A stretch of 64,000 bases of DNA from Taishania sp. GTDB taxonomy: Bacteria; Bacteroidota; Bacteroidia; Flavobacteriales_D; Crocinitomicaceae. Both the position numbers and the translations under genes were made by a program. The stretch lies in the NCBI GenBank assembly GCA_030150045.1, contig JASLGM010000003.1, forward strand, positions 7,815 through 71,814. Reading direction: 5' to 3'. Shown one piece after another: positions 1 to 8,467 of this stretch. The notes below the pieces were generated by a model. It saw only the letters and a program-made list of their open reading frames with translations, was not told where the DNA came from and did no database searches. Position 1 is the stretch's first letter. Each line of letters starts with the position of its first letter.

Positions 1-568
1 CATGAGGGTGAAATTTGTATCCTTGCATCATATACCCCACATTTAAACGAAAAGACGTTGAAGCAGATGCGGTAAGAATAAAACTGATATTCGGTTCAAC
101 AAATAAGGCGTCGTTTCGATAACTTTTCCCTAAAGATGTTCTATTTTTTGTTGTATTAAAAGTATTGAATATTCCTCCAAAACGTGTTGAAAACCCTATC
201 GCAAAGCGATCAGTCACAAAACGCTCGTAACCTAAGTTTAAATACGCACCAAAAGATCCAATTCCACCAGACAGTCCTGGCTCCACTTTAGTCACATCCA
301 CTTGATTGTACATCATTCTTACCCCTGCTCCTACAACAAGATGAAAAGGAAAATGATAATTGTAGCCTAAATGAACATCAATGATCTCTTTTGTCATTGT
401 TTTATAGGCGTCATTTCTTATGATCATTGGAATGTTTACATTCACATCAATCGTATGATTGGGAGAAATTGCAGGAACATACCCTCCATCCCCTTCATCC
501 CATTCCCCAGCCTGAGCCATTGTCAAAAACGGTACACTAAATAGTAAAAAAGAAAAAAATAATTTCAT
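1..568 (-). CDS. Outer-membrane beta-barrel-like protein (partial, C-terminus beyond window)
   Basis: Reading leftwards from the ATG at 568, this is an open frame that runs off the window edge. It begins with a signal peptide (MKLFFSFLLFSVPFLTMAQ), followed by alternating hydrophobic and polar stretches rich in Gly and aromatic residues (for example FHLVVGAGVRMMYNQVDV and GSFGAYLNLGYERF). This is what is expected of beta strands in a small outer-membrane barrel. The start lies only 4 nt after the stop of the MutS-like gene at 573, so the two are probably cotranscribed. The family cannot be named from this fragment. A porin-like or PorP/SprF-like protein is possible but not shown. Confidence 0.7.
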   Translation of the reverse strand, partial: MKLFFSFLLFSVPFLTMAQAGEWDEGDGGYVPAISPNHTIDVNVNIPMIIRNDAYKTMTKEIIDVHLGYNYHFPFHLVVGAGVRMMYNQVDVTKVEPGLSGGIGSFGAYLNLGYERFVTDRFAIGFSTRFGGIFNTFNTTKNRTSLGKSYRNDALFVEPNISFILTASASTSFRLNVGYMMQGYKFHPH

Positions 569-572
569 GATC

Positions 573-2324
573 CTAGTTAACAAGATTTAATTGCTTTAAA
601 AGAAACGAAGCATTCATATTTTGACAAACACCCGTTCTGATTTTATAATCAAACGTAAGTAAATCTCCCGTAATTGTTGAGTCAAAATAGAAGTTCTTGA
701 AGGCTGAATGAACATTTGACAAGTTTGTAAGGCTTAAATCATGTGTAGCAATGATACCTTGTGCTTTAAGGGAAAGCAATTTTTCTAAAAACAAGGCAGA
801 CCCTTCCTCCTTATCTTTACTATTTGTTCCTTTTAATATCTCATCCAATATAAAGAAAACTTTTTTACCCGATTCAATTGCATCTACAATAAACCTCAAT
901 CGATGCAACTCTGCATGGAAATAAGAGCTATTTGCCAACAAATCATCACTTGTACGCATACTTGTGTATAAGGCCACCTTTGGAAGCGCAACCTTTTTGG
1001 CTAATACTGGAAATCCAGCATTTGAGAGAAGAATAGCCGTTCCAACACTTCTTAGATAGGTACTTTTTCCTGCCATATTTGGTCCAGTAAGGATAATTGC
1101 ACAATCCTCTCCATTTAAAGAAAATCCATTCACTACCCTGTGCTTTAAAGTTACAAACGGATGAGCTAGTTCTTCCATTTGAAACGAACCATCTGTCCAT
1201 TCTGCAAACGTATGAGAAGGATTGTTATAAGCAAACTTAGCCCCAGAAATCCATACTTCTACAGTTGCTAAATGTTTTTCTAATTGTTGGATATTTACAA
1301 AATGTTTATCGTTAAACAGTTTGATACGAGCCATCAAATAAGCATCCCATCCAAAGAAAGAATTAATAATAAAATTAGCTACAGCATTCATTCGATAAGA
1401 AGTGTACACTTGAATTTTATTCAATTCAGTTACGAGTTCATACAAATCCTCTCGATACAGTGATTTTGCATTTTCATGCGTTCCTGCTAATTTCCTTAAA
1501 GACTCCATTTGTGCTTTTAAGGCTTGAATACGGTATCTTTCATTATCCAAATGCAGCATCCACAAATGCACTTTCCCAGATTTTACACGCGAAAAAATAA
1601 AAAGCGCAACCAAAATCAATAGAAATTTAGAGGATGAAAAATCGCCAAATGACGTATATAAAAGTGTGGTTATAGAGACAACTGGAATAATCCATCTAAA
1701 TATTTTTGACCAGTTTGCAGACTCCGTTACCTCGGGTAAAATTTCATTCAAAAGCTTTTCATTGCATTCTGGTTGATCCTCTTGAGAAGTAGCAATAAAC
1801 TCATGTACCCACTCCATTTCATTTTTCAGAAAAGCAATATTTTGATTAAAGTCAGCTGTATCACTAGTGCCATTTTGTAAAACATCAGCTAATTTTCTTT
1901 CTCCTTGTTTGGTTACTGTTCTATTTAAGTAAGTGAAAAGTCCTTTTTTACCAAAAACATCCATATCATAAGAAAACGGGTGAGTTCCATCTGCATACTC
2001 ACTGCCATCTCCAAAACTAGACCAATCGCCATTTAACCCATTTAATTCGTTGTTGCACAACAACAAATGATTATCTTCAATTTGAATGGCACGTTTAGAA
2101 TCTACCCATTTATTTACTATCCAAAAGAAAAGAACAATGAATCCCAAAGCGATCAGCAATAAAAATGGTTGATAAGGGAAAATAAAAAAGATCAGCGGAA
2201 TCATAAGAAAGACCACTATACGAAGTAGCGTCCAAAGTCGATGTTTCTTTTTCAATTGCGCTTTTATAACTTTATGCGCTTCAATTTGACTGTTATAAAA
2301 TGCTTCTATATCGTGAATTGTCAT
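573..2324 (-). CDS. MutS-family ATPase lacking the mismatch-binding domain, membrane-anchored
   Basis: The 583-residue protein has the MutS ATPase module near its C-terminus. The Walker A motif GPNMAGKST is at about residues 414-422, a Walker B FFILDE is followed by GTNSKDKEEG, and a THD motif follows. There is no N-terminal mismatch-recognition domain. Instead two hydrophobic stretches near residues 35-75, and a further pair near 210-250, suggest membrane insertion. Short MutS homologues of this kind are common in Bacteroidota and their role is unknown; mismatch repair should not be assumed. The start was set at 2324 (MTIHDIEAFY) because the 12 residues upstream in frame look like untranslated sequence. 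Confidence 0.85.
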   Translation of the reverse strand: MTIHDIEAFYNSQIEAHKVIKAQLKKKHRLWTLLRIVVFLMIPLIFFIFPYQPFLLLIALGFIVLFFWIVNKWVDSKRAIQIEDNHLLLCNNELNGLNGDWSSFGDGSEYADGTHPFSYDMDVFGKKGLFTYLNRTVTKQGERKLADVLQNGTSDTADFNQNIAFLKNEMEWVHEFIATSQEDQPECNEKLLNEILPEVTESANWSKIFRWIIPVVSITTLLYTSFGDFSSSKFLLILVALFIFSRVKSGKVHLWMLHLDNERYRIQALKAQMESLRKLAGTHENAKSLYREDLYELVTELNKIQVYTSYRMNAVANFIINSFFGWDAYLMARIKLFNDKHFVNIQQLEKHLATVEVWISGAKFAYNNPSHTFAEWTDGSFQMEELAHPFVTLKHRVVNGFSLNGEDCAIILTGPNMAGKSTYLRSVGTAILLSNAGFPVLAKKVALPKVALYTSMRTSDDLLANSSYFHAELHRLRFIVDAIESGKKVFFILDEILKGTNSKDKEEGSALFLEKLLSLKAQGIIATHDLSLTNLSNVHSAFKNFYFDSTITGDLLTFDYKIRTGVCQNMNASFLLKQLNLVN

Positions 2325-2415
2325 ATTATTAAATACTTTTCTCAAAGGTAACAAAAGCATAAAGATTTAACACCTTTTCAGGCCTTTGTGCCATAAAATA
2401 ATGTATATTTAGTTT

Positions 2416-3333
2416 ATGAATCAAACAATCGACAGGCGAGCGCTAACGGAATTTGGGAGTTTAGAGTTCTTCGCTAAACAAGTAGTTGAAGGATTTATCA
2501 CCGGTATGCACAAAAGTCCATATCATGGTTTTTCTGTAGAATTTGCCGAGCACCGTTTGTACAATCCAGGAGAGAGTACACGTCATATAGATTGGAAATT
2601 GTTTGGCAGGAGCGATAAATTGTTCACCAAGAAGTACGAAGAAGAAACGAATTTGCGTGCTCAGATAGTAATTGACGCCTCGAGTTCGATGTATTTTGCA
2701 AGAGACGGCGTGAGTAAATTTGAATTTGCAACCTATGCTGCTGCGTCCTTGGTTGAGTTGTTAAAAAAGCAGCGTGATGCGGTTGGATTGAGTATTTATC
2801 ATGAAGATTTGACTTTACATACGCCGGCTAAAACGAGTTTTTCGCATCATAAATACCTTTATCACGAACTGGAAAGTCGCCTAATGGATTACGACGAGAA
2901 GGCGAAGGTTGGAGGGGATAGCGCCCAAGCGATTCATGCGATTGCTGAACTGTCACACCGTAGGAGTTTGATGGTTATTTTCACGGATCTACTAGATGCT
3001 CCGGCCCAGCAGCAGGAATTATTCGATGCCTTGCTACATCTCAAACACAAGCAACATGAGGTAATCGTTTTTCATGTGATGGACAAAAAGATGGAAGTAG
3101 ATTTTGAGTTTGACCAACGTCCATATGAGCTAGTCGACATGGAAACGGGAGAGCGCCTAAAGCTTTCCCCTTCGGCATTCCGTGCGCATTATCAACAAGA
3201 AATGCAAGATCACCTAAAAAACATTGGCACATGGATGCAAAACAACGGTATTGACTTCATTACCGCCGACATTGCGGATGGTTACCATCAAATTTTATTG
3301 CAATACCTCATAAAACGTCAGAAAATGTATTGA
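2416..3333 (+). CDS. DUF58 (vWA-like) domain protein
   Basis: The 305-residue protein matches the DUF58 family. It carries the family signature YNPGESTRHIDWKLFGRSDKL near residue 50, followed by a von Willebrand A-like fold with a MIDAS-type DASSSM motif near residue 92 and a later FTDLLD strand. In Bacteroidota such genes often sit beside MoxR ATPase and BatA-like genes, but neither is present here. It probably acts as a scaffold or chaperone-type factor in cell-envelope stress, which is inference. It is transcribed alone, convergent with the gene ending at 3724, with two structured repeats between them. Confidence 0.9.
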   Translation: MNQTIDRRALTEFGSLEFFAKQVVEGFITGMHKSPYHGFSVEFAEHRLYNPGESTRHIDWKLFGRSDKLFTKKYEEETNLRAQIVIDASSSMYFARDGVSKFEFATYAAASLVELLKKQRDAVGLSIYHEDLTLHTPAKTSFSHHKYLYHELESRLMDYDEKAKVGGDSAQAIHAIAELSHRRSLMVIFTDLLDAPAQQQELFDALLHLKHKQHEVIVFHVMDKKMEVDFEFDQRPYELVDMETGERLKLSPSAFRAHYQQEMQDHLKNIGTWMQNNGIDFITADIADGYHQILLQYLIKRQKMY

Positions 3334-3364
3334 TTACTTTTCTTTACGATTTTCATTTCTTTTG

Positions 3365-3508
3365 CTGCCTTTTCGGTCTGCTTGCTTTAGTAAACTTCTA
3401 AAAAAGGGTTCACTTTGCTCGTTTGCCAAATGCTTCCTTTGGTCGCATTGCCACACTTACGTTCACACCTTTCTCAGTTCGTTTAGCTACCGCAATTCGC
3501 CCGGGCAG
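3365..3508 (+). repeat. Structured intergenic element, type A copy 1
   Basis: This 144-nt imperfect palindrome is one of six type A copies. The ends pair as CTGCC (3365-3369) with GGCAG (3504-3508), then a 4-nt T bulge and CGG with CCG. An inner helix pairs TAG-TAAAC with GTTTA-G-CTA, leaving one bulged G. The apical hairpin is TGCTTCCTTTGGTCGCA (3431-3447), flanked by CAA/TTG. Other copies use CAGCC/GGCTG or TAGCT/AGCTA at the outer helix, so pairing is kept while sequence changes. It lies 31 nt after the DUF58 gene. Confidence 0.8.
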
Positions 3509-3556
3509 AAGATCTCAATTTTTACATTTTCTCTTAATAAAGTGAAAATTAAATCT

Positions 3557-3668
3557 GCGCTAAGGATAGCAGCGGCATCCTTTATTCTCTTTTTTGGAGA
3601 ATAAAGATAAAGCGAATAGCCTGCCTCCATTTCTTTTTCAAGTATTTGGAAAAGAAATGGAGGAGCGC
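3557..3668 (-). repeat. Structured intergenic element, type C copy 1
   Basis: This 112-nt element is homologous to the one at 61931-62014. Read on the minus strand, the outer pair GCGCT/AGCGC encloses a long hairpin (CCTCCATTTC... at 3624-3639 with 3648-3663), the conserved segment AGGCTATTCGCTTTATC, a second hairpin (TTATTCTC/GAGAATAA) and the conserved GGATGCCGCTGCTATCC. The hairpins differ completely from those of copy 2, but both remain paired. It lies just past the 3' end of the minus-strand gene at 3724. Confidence 0.7.
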
Positions 3669-3723
3669 CCAAAAAACTTCACAAAAAACCGGTCAAAAAA
3701 TCAGCTTAATCGTATCATTTTTC

Positions 3724-5157
3724 TTATCGTTTCCGTTCTTTTTCGGCATCAACAGCCTTTTTTATTTCAAAAAAAGTTCGGTCGATGGTTTCGTACAATG
3801 CATTCGCTTTCGGAGTTAGTGCCGGAGCCTGAACCACATATCCTTGTGCGTCTATCAACACATAATAAGGGAAACTTTCCACTTTATAATTCTTCCAAAT
3901 ATTGGTGTAAAAATCGTCAACCACAAAGTGTTCCCATCTTACATCTTTCAGGCGATTTTTTGCAGCTTCGGTCACAGTTGATTTCATGGATATAGTTACA
4001 AATTCCACATATTGATGGTACTTTTTCTGCAAATTCTCCAACAATTGTAATTCTATTGTTGCCTGATCTACCGAGGGATCAATAAATTGGAGATATAGAT
4101 ATTTTCCTTTATAATCATTCAATGCCTTTTTTTCACCTTTATCGCTTGTTAGGACAAAATCTGGAGCTTTTCCTCCACTAGAAATAGCCGTTAACCGTTC
4201 GATCATATTTTTAGCGATGGGTTTATGCGCTTCGAATTTAGCATAATGTTGTATGCTATCTAACACAGCCAAAACCGAGGTCTGTGGAAAATCCTTTTGG
4301 TAGTACATTTCCCCTAATGCCTTGATCATCACCAATTCACGAATGCGGGTATTAACCAAAGTATATTCTTTCCCCAATGCACTCATAATCAAGGAAGGAC
4401 TTGCTTTTACAACAGCCATATACACTTCATTATTTCGTTCCAAAGGCAATGAGTTAACTACCCCTGAATAATACGTATTGAAGTAGTCCATATAGGCATC
4501 ATTCTGATACTTAAGTGGCTGATATTTCAAGTAAAAATCGTGTTTTTCGAATTTATTTCTGTTTCCTATCTGAGGTAAATCATCTAAAGTCGCGATAGAA
4601 AAACGAACATAATCGAAGATGTATTTTCCCGTATCTTTTTGGTAATAATTAGCGATTTGATTTTTAAATTCATCTAATGCTTTGTTGTATGATACTCCAT
4701 CTGTTTTGGACTTTTTGAAATTCAAATAAAGGAAATTATCCAACCAGCGATTGAAGCCAAGTATTTGATAGTTTACATCTGTCGAGTCTAAATTATACAG
4801 CGTCACTTCTACCTTATTCCCCATTGGTCGCAAAGGTTCTCTGCGCTCTTTATCCGGGAAATAGACTTCATAATTCCCTCCTGGTTGCATGTACATAAAT
4901 GCGCTATTTTTACCTACACGTAACATGACTTTTTGTGTTTCAGGAATATGTGTATGAATGGTAAACATAGAGTCTTTTGCCACTTCACTTGTTGCCAAAG
5001 GAGTTTCAGTGAGTGTCAAATAATCTTCAATTCCATTGAGTTGTACCATTTGTCCAATGTAAGTAGGAGCATACACTTTTAGTGTCACAATATCTTGGGC
5101 GAACAGTTGTGAAACACAAATAATAGATGTGAGGAAAAAGAAAAGCAATTTCTTCAT
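3724..5157 (-). CDS. Thioredoxin-fold (TlpA/AhpC-like) periplasmic protein without CXXC
   Basis: The 477-residue secreted protein has a signal peptide ending LFAQ. An N-terminal beta-rich domain (about residues 22-130) resembles those preceding Bacteroidota TlpA-like reductases. A long helical middle follows, then a C-terminal thioredoxin-like domain from about residue 325 (GGKAPDFVLTSDKG). The usual CXXC at the start of the first helix is replaced by DPSVDQ, while the later Phe-Pro with cis-proline (VESFPYYVLID) is kept. The protein should therefore keep the fold but lack classical disulfide chemistry. It begins 39 nt after coaD and probably ends that operon. Confidence 0.8.
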   Translation of the reverse strand: MKKLLFFFLTSIICVSQLFAQDIVTLKVYAPTYIGQMVQLNGIEDYLTLTETPLATSEVAKDSMFTIHTHIPETQKVMLRVGKNSAFMYMQPGGNYEVYFPDKERREPLRPMGNKVEVTLYNLDSTDVNYQILGFNRWLDNFLYLNFKKSKTDGVSYNKALDEFKNQIANYYQKDTGKYIFDYVRFSIATLDDLPQIGNRNKFEKHDFYLKYQPLKYQNDAYMDYFNTYYSGVVNSLPLERNNEVYMAVVKASPSLIMSALGKEYTLVNTRIRELVMIKALGEMYYQKDFPQTSVLAVLDSIQHYAKFEAHKPIAKNMIERLTAISSGGKAPDFVLTSDKGEKKALNDYKGKYLYLQFIDPSVDQATIELQLLENLQKKYHQYVEFVTISMKSTVTEAAKNRLKDVRWEHFVVDDFYTNIWKNYKVESFPYYVLIDAQGYVVQAPALTPKANALYETIDRTFFEIKKAVDAEKERKR

Positions 5158-5196
5158 AAGACAATTTAAATTTACAACGGAATGCTAAAGCATATA

Positions 5197-5652
5197 TTAT
5201 ACCAAAAGATCAAACCTAGAAATAAAAGGTGTGATATCTGCATTGAATTTATGCAATTCACGAATGATTGTGGAGCTAACAGCTGCGTATTCTGGGTCTG
5301 TATAAAACAGAATGGTTTCTACTCCAGAAAGGTTTTTATTCATTTGAGCGATTGCCTTTTCGTATTCGAAATCTTTGGCATCACGTACACCACGAATAAT
5401 GTGTTTTGCATTTAACGTTTTACATAAATCAACTGTCAGAGAATTGTATTCCATGACCTTTACTTTTGACTCTTTTTCAAAAAGTGTTTGAATATGTTTT
5501 AAGCGCTTTGCTGTTTCAAAGGTATATTGTTTACTAACATTCACTCCTACCGCTACCACTACTTGGTCAAAAATAGCAAGTGCTTTATGAACAATGTGCT
5601 CATGCCCTTTTGTGAATGGGTCAAATGATCCTGGAAATACAGCGATTTTCAT
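5197..5652 (-). CDS. coaD: Pantetheine-phosphate adenylyltransferase
   Basis: CoaD transfers AMP from ATP to 4'-phosphopantetheine to give dephospho-CoA, the penultimate step of coenzyme A synthesis. The 151-residue length is normal. The nucleotidyltransferase signature is intact: FPGSFDPFTKGHEHIV at the N-terminus (the GH of the HIGH-type motif), RGVRDAKDFEYE in the middle, and the SSTIIRE (ISSTxxR-type) motif near residue 128. It lies 5 nt after rsmD, an arrangement that recurs in many bacteria, within the operon DUF3822-rsmD-coaD. Confidence 0.97.
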   Translation of the reverse strand: MKIAVFPGSFDPFTKGHEHIVHKALAIFDQVVVAVGVNVSKQYTFETAKRLKHIQTLFEKESKVKVMEYNSLTVDLCKTLNAKHIIRGVRDAKDFEYEKAIAQMNKNLSGVETILFYTDPEYAAVSSTIIRELHKFNADITPFISRFDLLV

Positions 5653-5657
5653 AAGCT

Positions 5658-6194
5658 TTATTTTTCGAAAAAAGAGAATACTACATTCCCATAAGTACGT
5701 GCTTGTACGAAATTTTGCAATTCACTCAAGTCTGTTCTTTTTCCGTGTTCAACAATTAATAAACCGTCTTCATTTAGAATATTTCTATCAAATACTAAAT
5801 CTACAATTTCTTTATATTTAGGAAATTCATATGGTGGATCTGAAAACACAAGATCGTATTTCATTTCCGTAGTTGTCAAGTGTTTGATAATGTCTGATTG
5901 AATAGTTGCAATTTCTGCTTCTACCTCAAACGATTTGGCTAGTGTTCGTATATGTCTAACACAATTGAAGTTACTATCCACAGCAGTAACGGTTCCTGCC
6001 TCTCGTGAAATGAATTCAAATGCAATGTTTCCTGTTCCTGCACACAAATCTAAAATTCGAAGATTGTCCATATCAATTCTGTTCTCCAACATATTGAACA
6101 ATCCTTCTTTAGCGAAGTCTGTTGTCGGTCGAGACGGGAATGACTTTGGAACAGTTACCCTCTTACTTTTTAATTTACCTCTTATTATACGCAC
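5658..6194 (-). CDS. rsmD: 16S rRNA (guanine-966-N2)-methyltransferase
   Basis: RsmD uses S-adenosylmethionine to methylate G966 of 16S rRNA. The 178-residue protein starts with the family pattern MRIIRGKLKSK...RPTTD. It has a SAM-binding loop DLCAGTGNIAFE and the catalytic DPPY motif in VFSDPPYEFPKY. Its start overlaps the end of the DUF3822 gene by 10 nt and its stop is 5 nt before coaD, so translation is probably coupled along the operon. Confidence 0.96.
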   Translation of the reverse strand: MRIIRGKLKSKRVTVPKSFPSRPTTDFAKEGLFNMLENRIDMDNLRILDLCAGTGNIAFEFISREAGTVTAVDSNFNCVRHIRTLAKSFEVEAEIATIQSDIIKHLTTTEMKYDLVFSDPPYEFPKYKEIVDLVFDRNILNEDGLLIVEHGKRTDLSELQNFVQARTYGNVVFSFFEK

Positions 6195-6943
6195 AATTCT
6201 ATAGCTTTTGTCAAATAATGTAATACATTCTGTACTGGAGTTTTAGGATGATATAGTTTCTGATACCATTGGGTAAATGCTTCTATATCTAATTCGCAAC
6301 CACTTGCTGTATTCACAATTGTTTCTACGTCTGCGATGTCCAATTGTAGTTGCTGCAATGCAAATCCGATGTAGTACAAAACATCTTCTGCGTTAGAATA
6401 ATTAAAATAGTTGTAATATTTCAATTCATTCTGATGGGCAACTAACAATGCAAAATGCTCTTTATGTATAGAAAGAACTGCTTTTGGTTTGTAAGCTGAC
6501 CCTGCGAACAAATAGCGTATTAAATGGCTACCTTCATGTTGCATGATTATCCTTGGGAAATTCATAACAAAGAATGATTTTACCCAATCAGGCATTGCAA
6601 AAATGTTTACCAAAGATTGATGGGGTAGACGATTATAATCCAATTCTACTCCTGCTTGAGCATCCCCAAAACTCAATTTGTAAATTGCCTCTTTTGATGA
6701 CTCATTAAAAATACTCATTGGAATGAGAGTGGTTTTTTCATTTGAATAGGAAAGTACAACGTCATCTAAATCCCATTCTTTAATTCCTTCTTGTAATACA
6801 AATTCTTTTAATTTTTCTTTGTGTTTAAATGCTTGTGCAGTGGGAAATTCAAATTCCACATTTTGCGTAACCATTCCTCCTTTCCATACGCTAAAGCGCA
6901 CCGATGAATTTGAGATATCTATTGCAAGCATATTTTTTGACAT
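6185..6943 (-). CDS. DUF3822 family protein
   Basis: The protein is about 252 residues and of the DUF3822 type found upstream of rsmD-coaD in Bacteroidota. It opens with MLAIDISNSSVRFSVW, which resembles the phosphate-binding strand of actin-like ATPase (ASKHA) folds, though I see no second clear nucleotide motif. Function is unknown; linkage to coaD hints at coenzyme A or translation-related roles only by position. The start at 6943 (MSKNMLAID) was preferred over an upstream in-frame Met at 6964, which adds a poorly fitting LKIFFR segment. Confidence 0.8.
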   Translation of the reverse strand: MSKNMLAIDISNSSVRFSVWKGGMVTQNVEFEFPTAQAFKHKEKLKEFVLQEGIKEWDLDDVVLSYSNEKTTLIPMSIFNESSKEAIYKLSFGDAQAGVELDYNRLPHQSLVNIFAMPDWVKSFFVMNFPRIIMQHEGSHLIRYLFAGSAYKPKAVLSIHKEHFALLVAHQNELKYYNYFNYSNAEDVLYYIGFALQQLQLDIADVETIVNTASGCELDIEAFTQWYQKLYHPKTPVQNVLHYLTKAIELCV

Positions 6944-7003
6944 TCGAAAAAAGATTTTTAGCAAATTTAATGATAAACAAATCTACATTTTTAAATTGAG
7001 ACC

Positions 7004-7032
7004 TTTGTCATCAAAAAATGAATGTACCTTTG
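7004..7032 (+). promoter_or_regulatory. Bacteroidota-type promoter of the RecD-like helicase
   Basis: TTTG at 7004-7007 is followed by 17 nt and TACCTTTG at 7025-7032, matching the TTTG/TTG-N17-23-TAnnTTTG consensus. Transcription would start almost at the ATG (7037), so the message may be leaderless or begin translation at the Met codon at 7043. Confidence 0.5.
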
Positions 7033-7036
7033 AAAA

Positions 7037-8467
7037 ATGGAAATGGAATCGCAATTTTTTCTTCGTGTCTCTCATTTTTTTGGATTTCGTTTTACGGAAG
7101 ACCAAGGAATTGGTGTTACTGCATTAGAATCTTTCTTGCGTAGTAAACATCCTTTTCCTACTTTTTTACTAAAAGGCTATGCAGGAACTGGGAAAACGAG
7201 TTTGTTGGCTGCTTTTATTGAAGCTTTATCCAGCTACAAGGTAAATACCGTTCTCCTTGCTCCTACAGGAAAAGCAGCGAAAATCCTTAGTCAAAAGAGT
7301 AAGAAGAATGCTTTTACCATTCACAAAATTATTTATCGAAGAAAAAGTAAAGAGGATGAATTTTCGACATTATCTCTTACTCCAAATTTACAAGTAAACA
7401 CGATTTTCATTGTCGATGAAGCATCTATGATTGGAGATTACACCCTATCTAAGGATGGAAATATCAATCAAAGAAATTTACTTGATGATTTGATTGAATT
7501 TGTTTTCTCTGGAAAGAATTGTAAATTGATCTTTCTAGGAGATACAGGGCAGCTACCTCCTATTGGCGCTGCATTTTCACCTGCTTTGAATGCCGAATAC
7601 TTGGAGAATTATTATCCTAAATTAGAAGTCAGTGAACACACATTAAATCAGATTGTCCGTCAAAAATCAGACTCTTCCATTTTAGAAAATGCTACGCTCG
7701 TGCGTCACTCAGGCGCTAATTTCCCTAAATTACAAGTATCAAAAAAGAGTAAAGATTTAGCTGCAATAAACGGTTTGGAACTTCAAGATGCTTTAGAAAG
7801 TTCTTTCGGCAATTACGGTCCAGAAGACACGATCTTGATTACTCGTTCCAACAAGCGTGCGAATGAATACAATCGGCAGATTCGAAATCGGATATTTTGG
7901 TATGAAGAAGAAATTAGTCAGAATGACCACTTAATGGTGATAAAGAACAATTATTTTTGGCTGAAAGACCAGAAAGAAATTGGCTTTTTAGCGAATGGAG
8001 AAACCATGATTGTCAAACGGGTATTGAAACATGTTGAATTGTATGGCTTTCACTTTATTCATCTTTTAGTTACTTTACCTGATTATGAATCCATTGATCA
8101 ACAAGAAATAGTTATTCATTCGGAATCATTATTATGTGAAGGCGCTAACCTTCCACGAACACGAATCAGAGAATTGTTTTTTGAGGTAGAGAAAGATTAC
8201 TTGTACGAAAAAAACAAGAAAAAACGCTATGACCTTATCTTAGCCAATCCTTATTTCAATGCGATACAAGTGAAATTTTCTTATGCAGTGACGTGCCATA
8301 AATCTCAAGGAGGGCAATGGTCTAATGTATTTATTGACATTGGCTATTTACCGGACGACCTAGATATTACTGAATATAATCGTTGGTTATACACCGCATT
8401 AACCCGAGCAACGAATAAGATTTATTTAGTTAATTTTCCTGAAGATCAGATGGACATTGAAGATTAA
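7037..8467 (+). CDS. RecD-like / UvrD-fold ATP-dependent DNA helicase
   Basis: The 476-residue superfamily 1 helicase has the complete motif set in order: Walker A GYAGTGKTS (about residues 48-56), motif Ia PTGKAAKIL, Walker B VDEASMIGD (about 129-137), motif III GDTGQLPPIG, and the C-terminal UvrD-like motif TCHKSQGGQW near residue 418 ending in YTALTRA. This matches the single-subunit RecD2-like or ExoV-type helicases of Bacteroidota, without the long N-terminal domain of RecD2. It likely unwinds DNA during repair. The gene converges with, and overlaps by 4 nt, the gene at 8464. Confidence 0.9.
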   Translation: MEMESQFFLRVSHFFGFRFTEDQGIGVTALESFLRSKHPFPTFLLKGYAGTGKTSLLAAFIEALSSYKVNTVLLAPTGKAAKILSQKSKKNAFTIHKIIYRRKSKEDEFSTLSLTPNLQVNTIFIVDEASMIGDYTLSKDGNINQRNLLDDLIEFVFSGKNCKLIFLGDTGQLPPIGAAFSPALNAEYLENYYPKLEVSEHTLNQIVRQKSDSSILENATLVRHSGANFPKLQVSKKSKDLAAINGLELQDALESSFGNYGPEDTILITRSNKRANEYNRQIRNRIFWYEEEISQNDHLMVIKNNYFWLKDQKEIGFLANGETMIVKRVLKHVELYGFHFIHLLVTLPDYESIDQQEIVIHSESLLCEGANLPRTRIRELFFEVEKDYLYEKNKKKRYDLILANPYFNAIQVKFSYAVTCHKSQGGQWSNVFIDIGYLPDDLDITEYNRWLYTALTRATNKIYLVNFPEDQMDIED

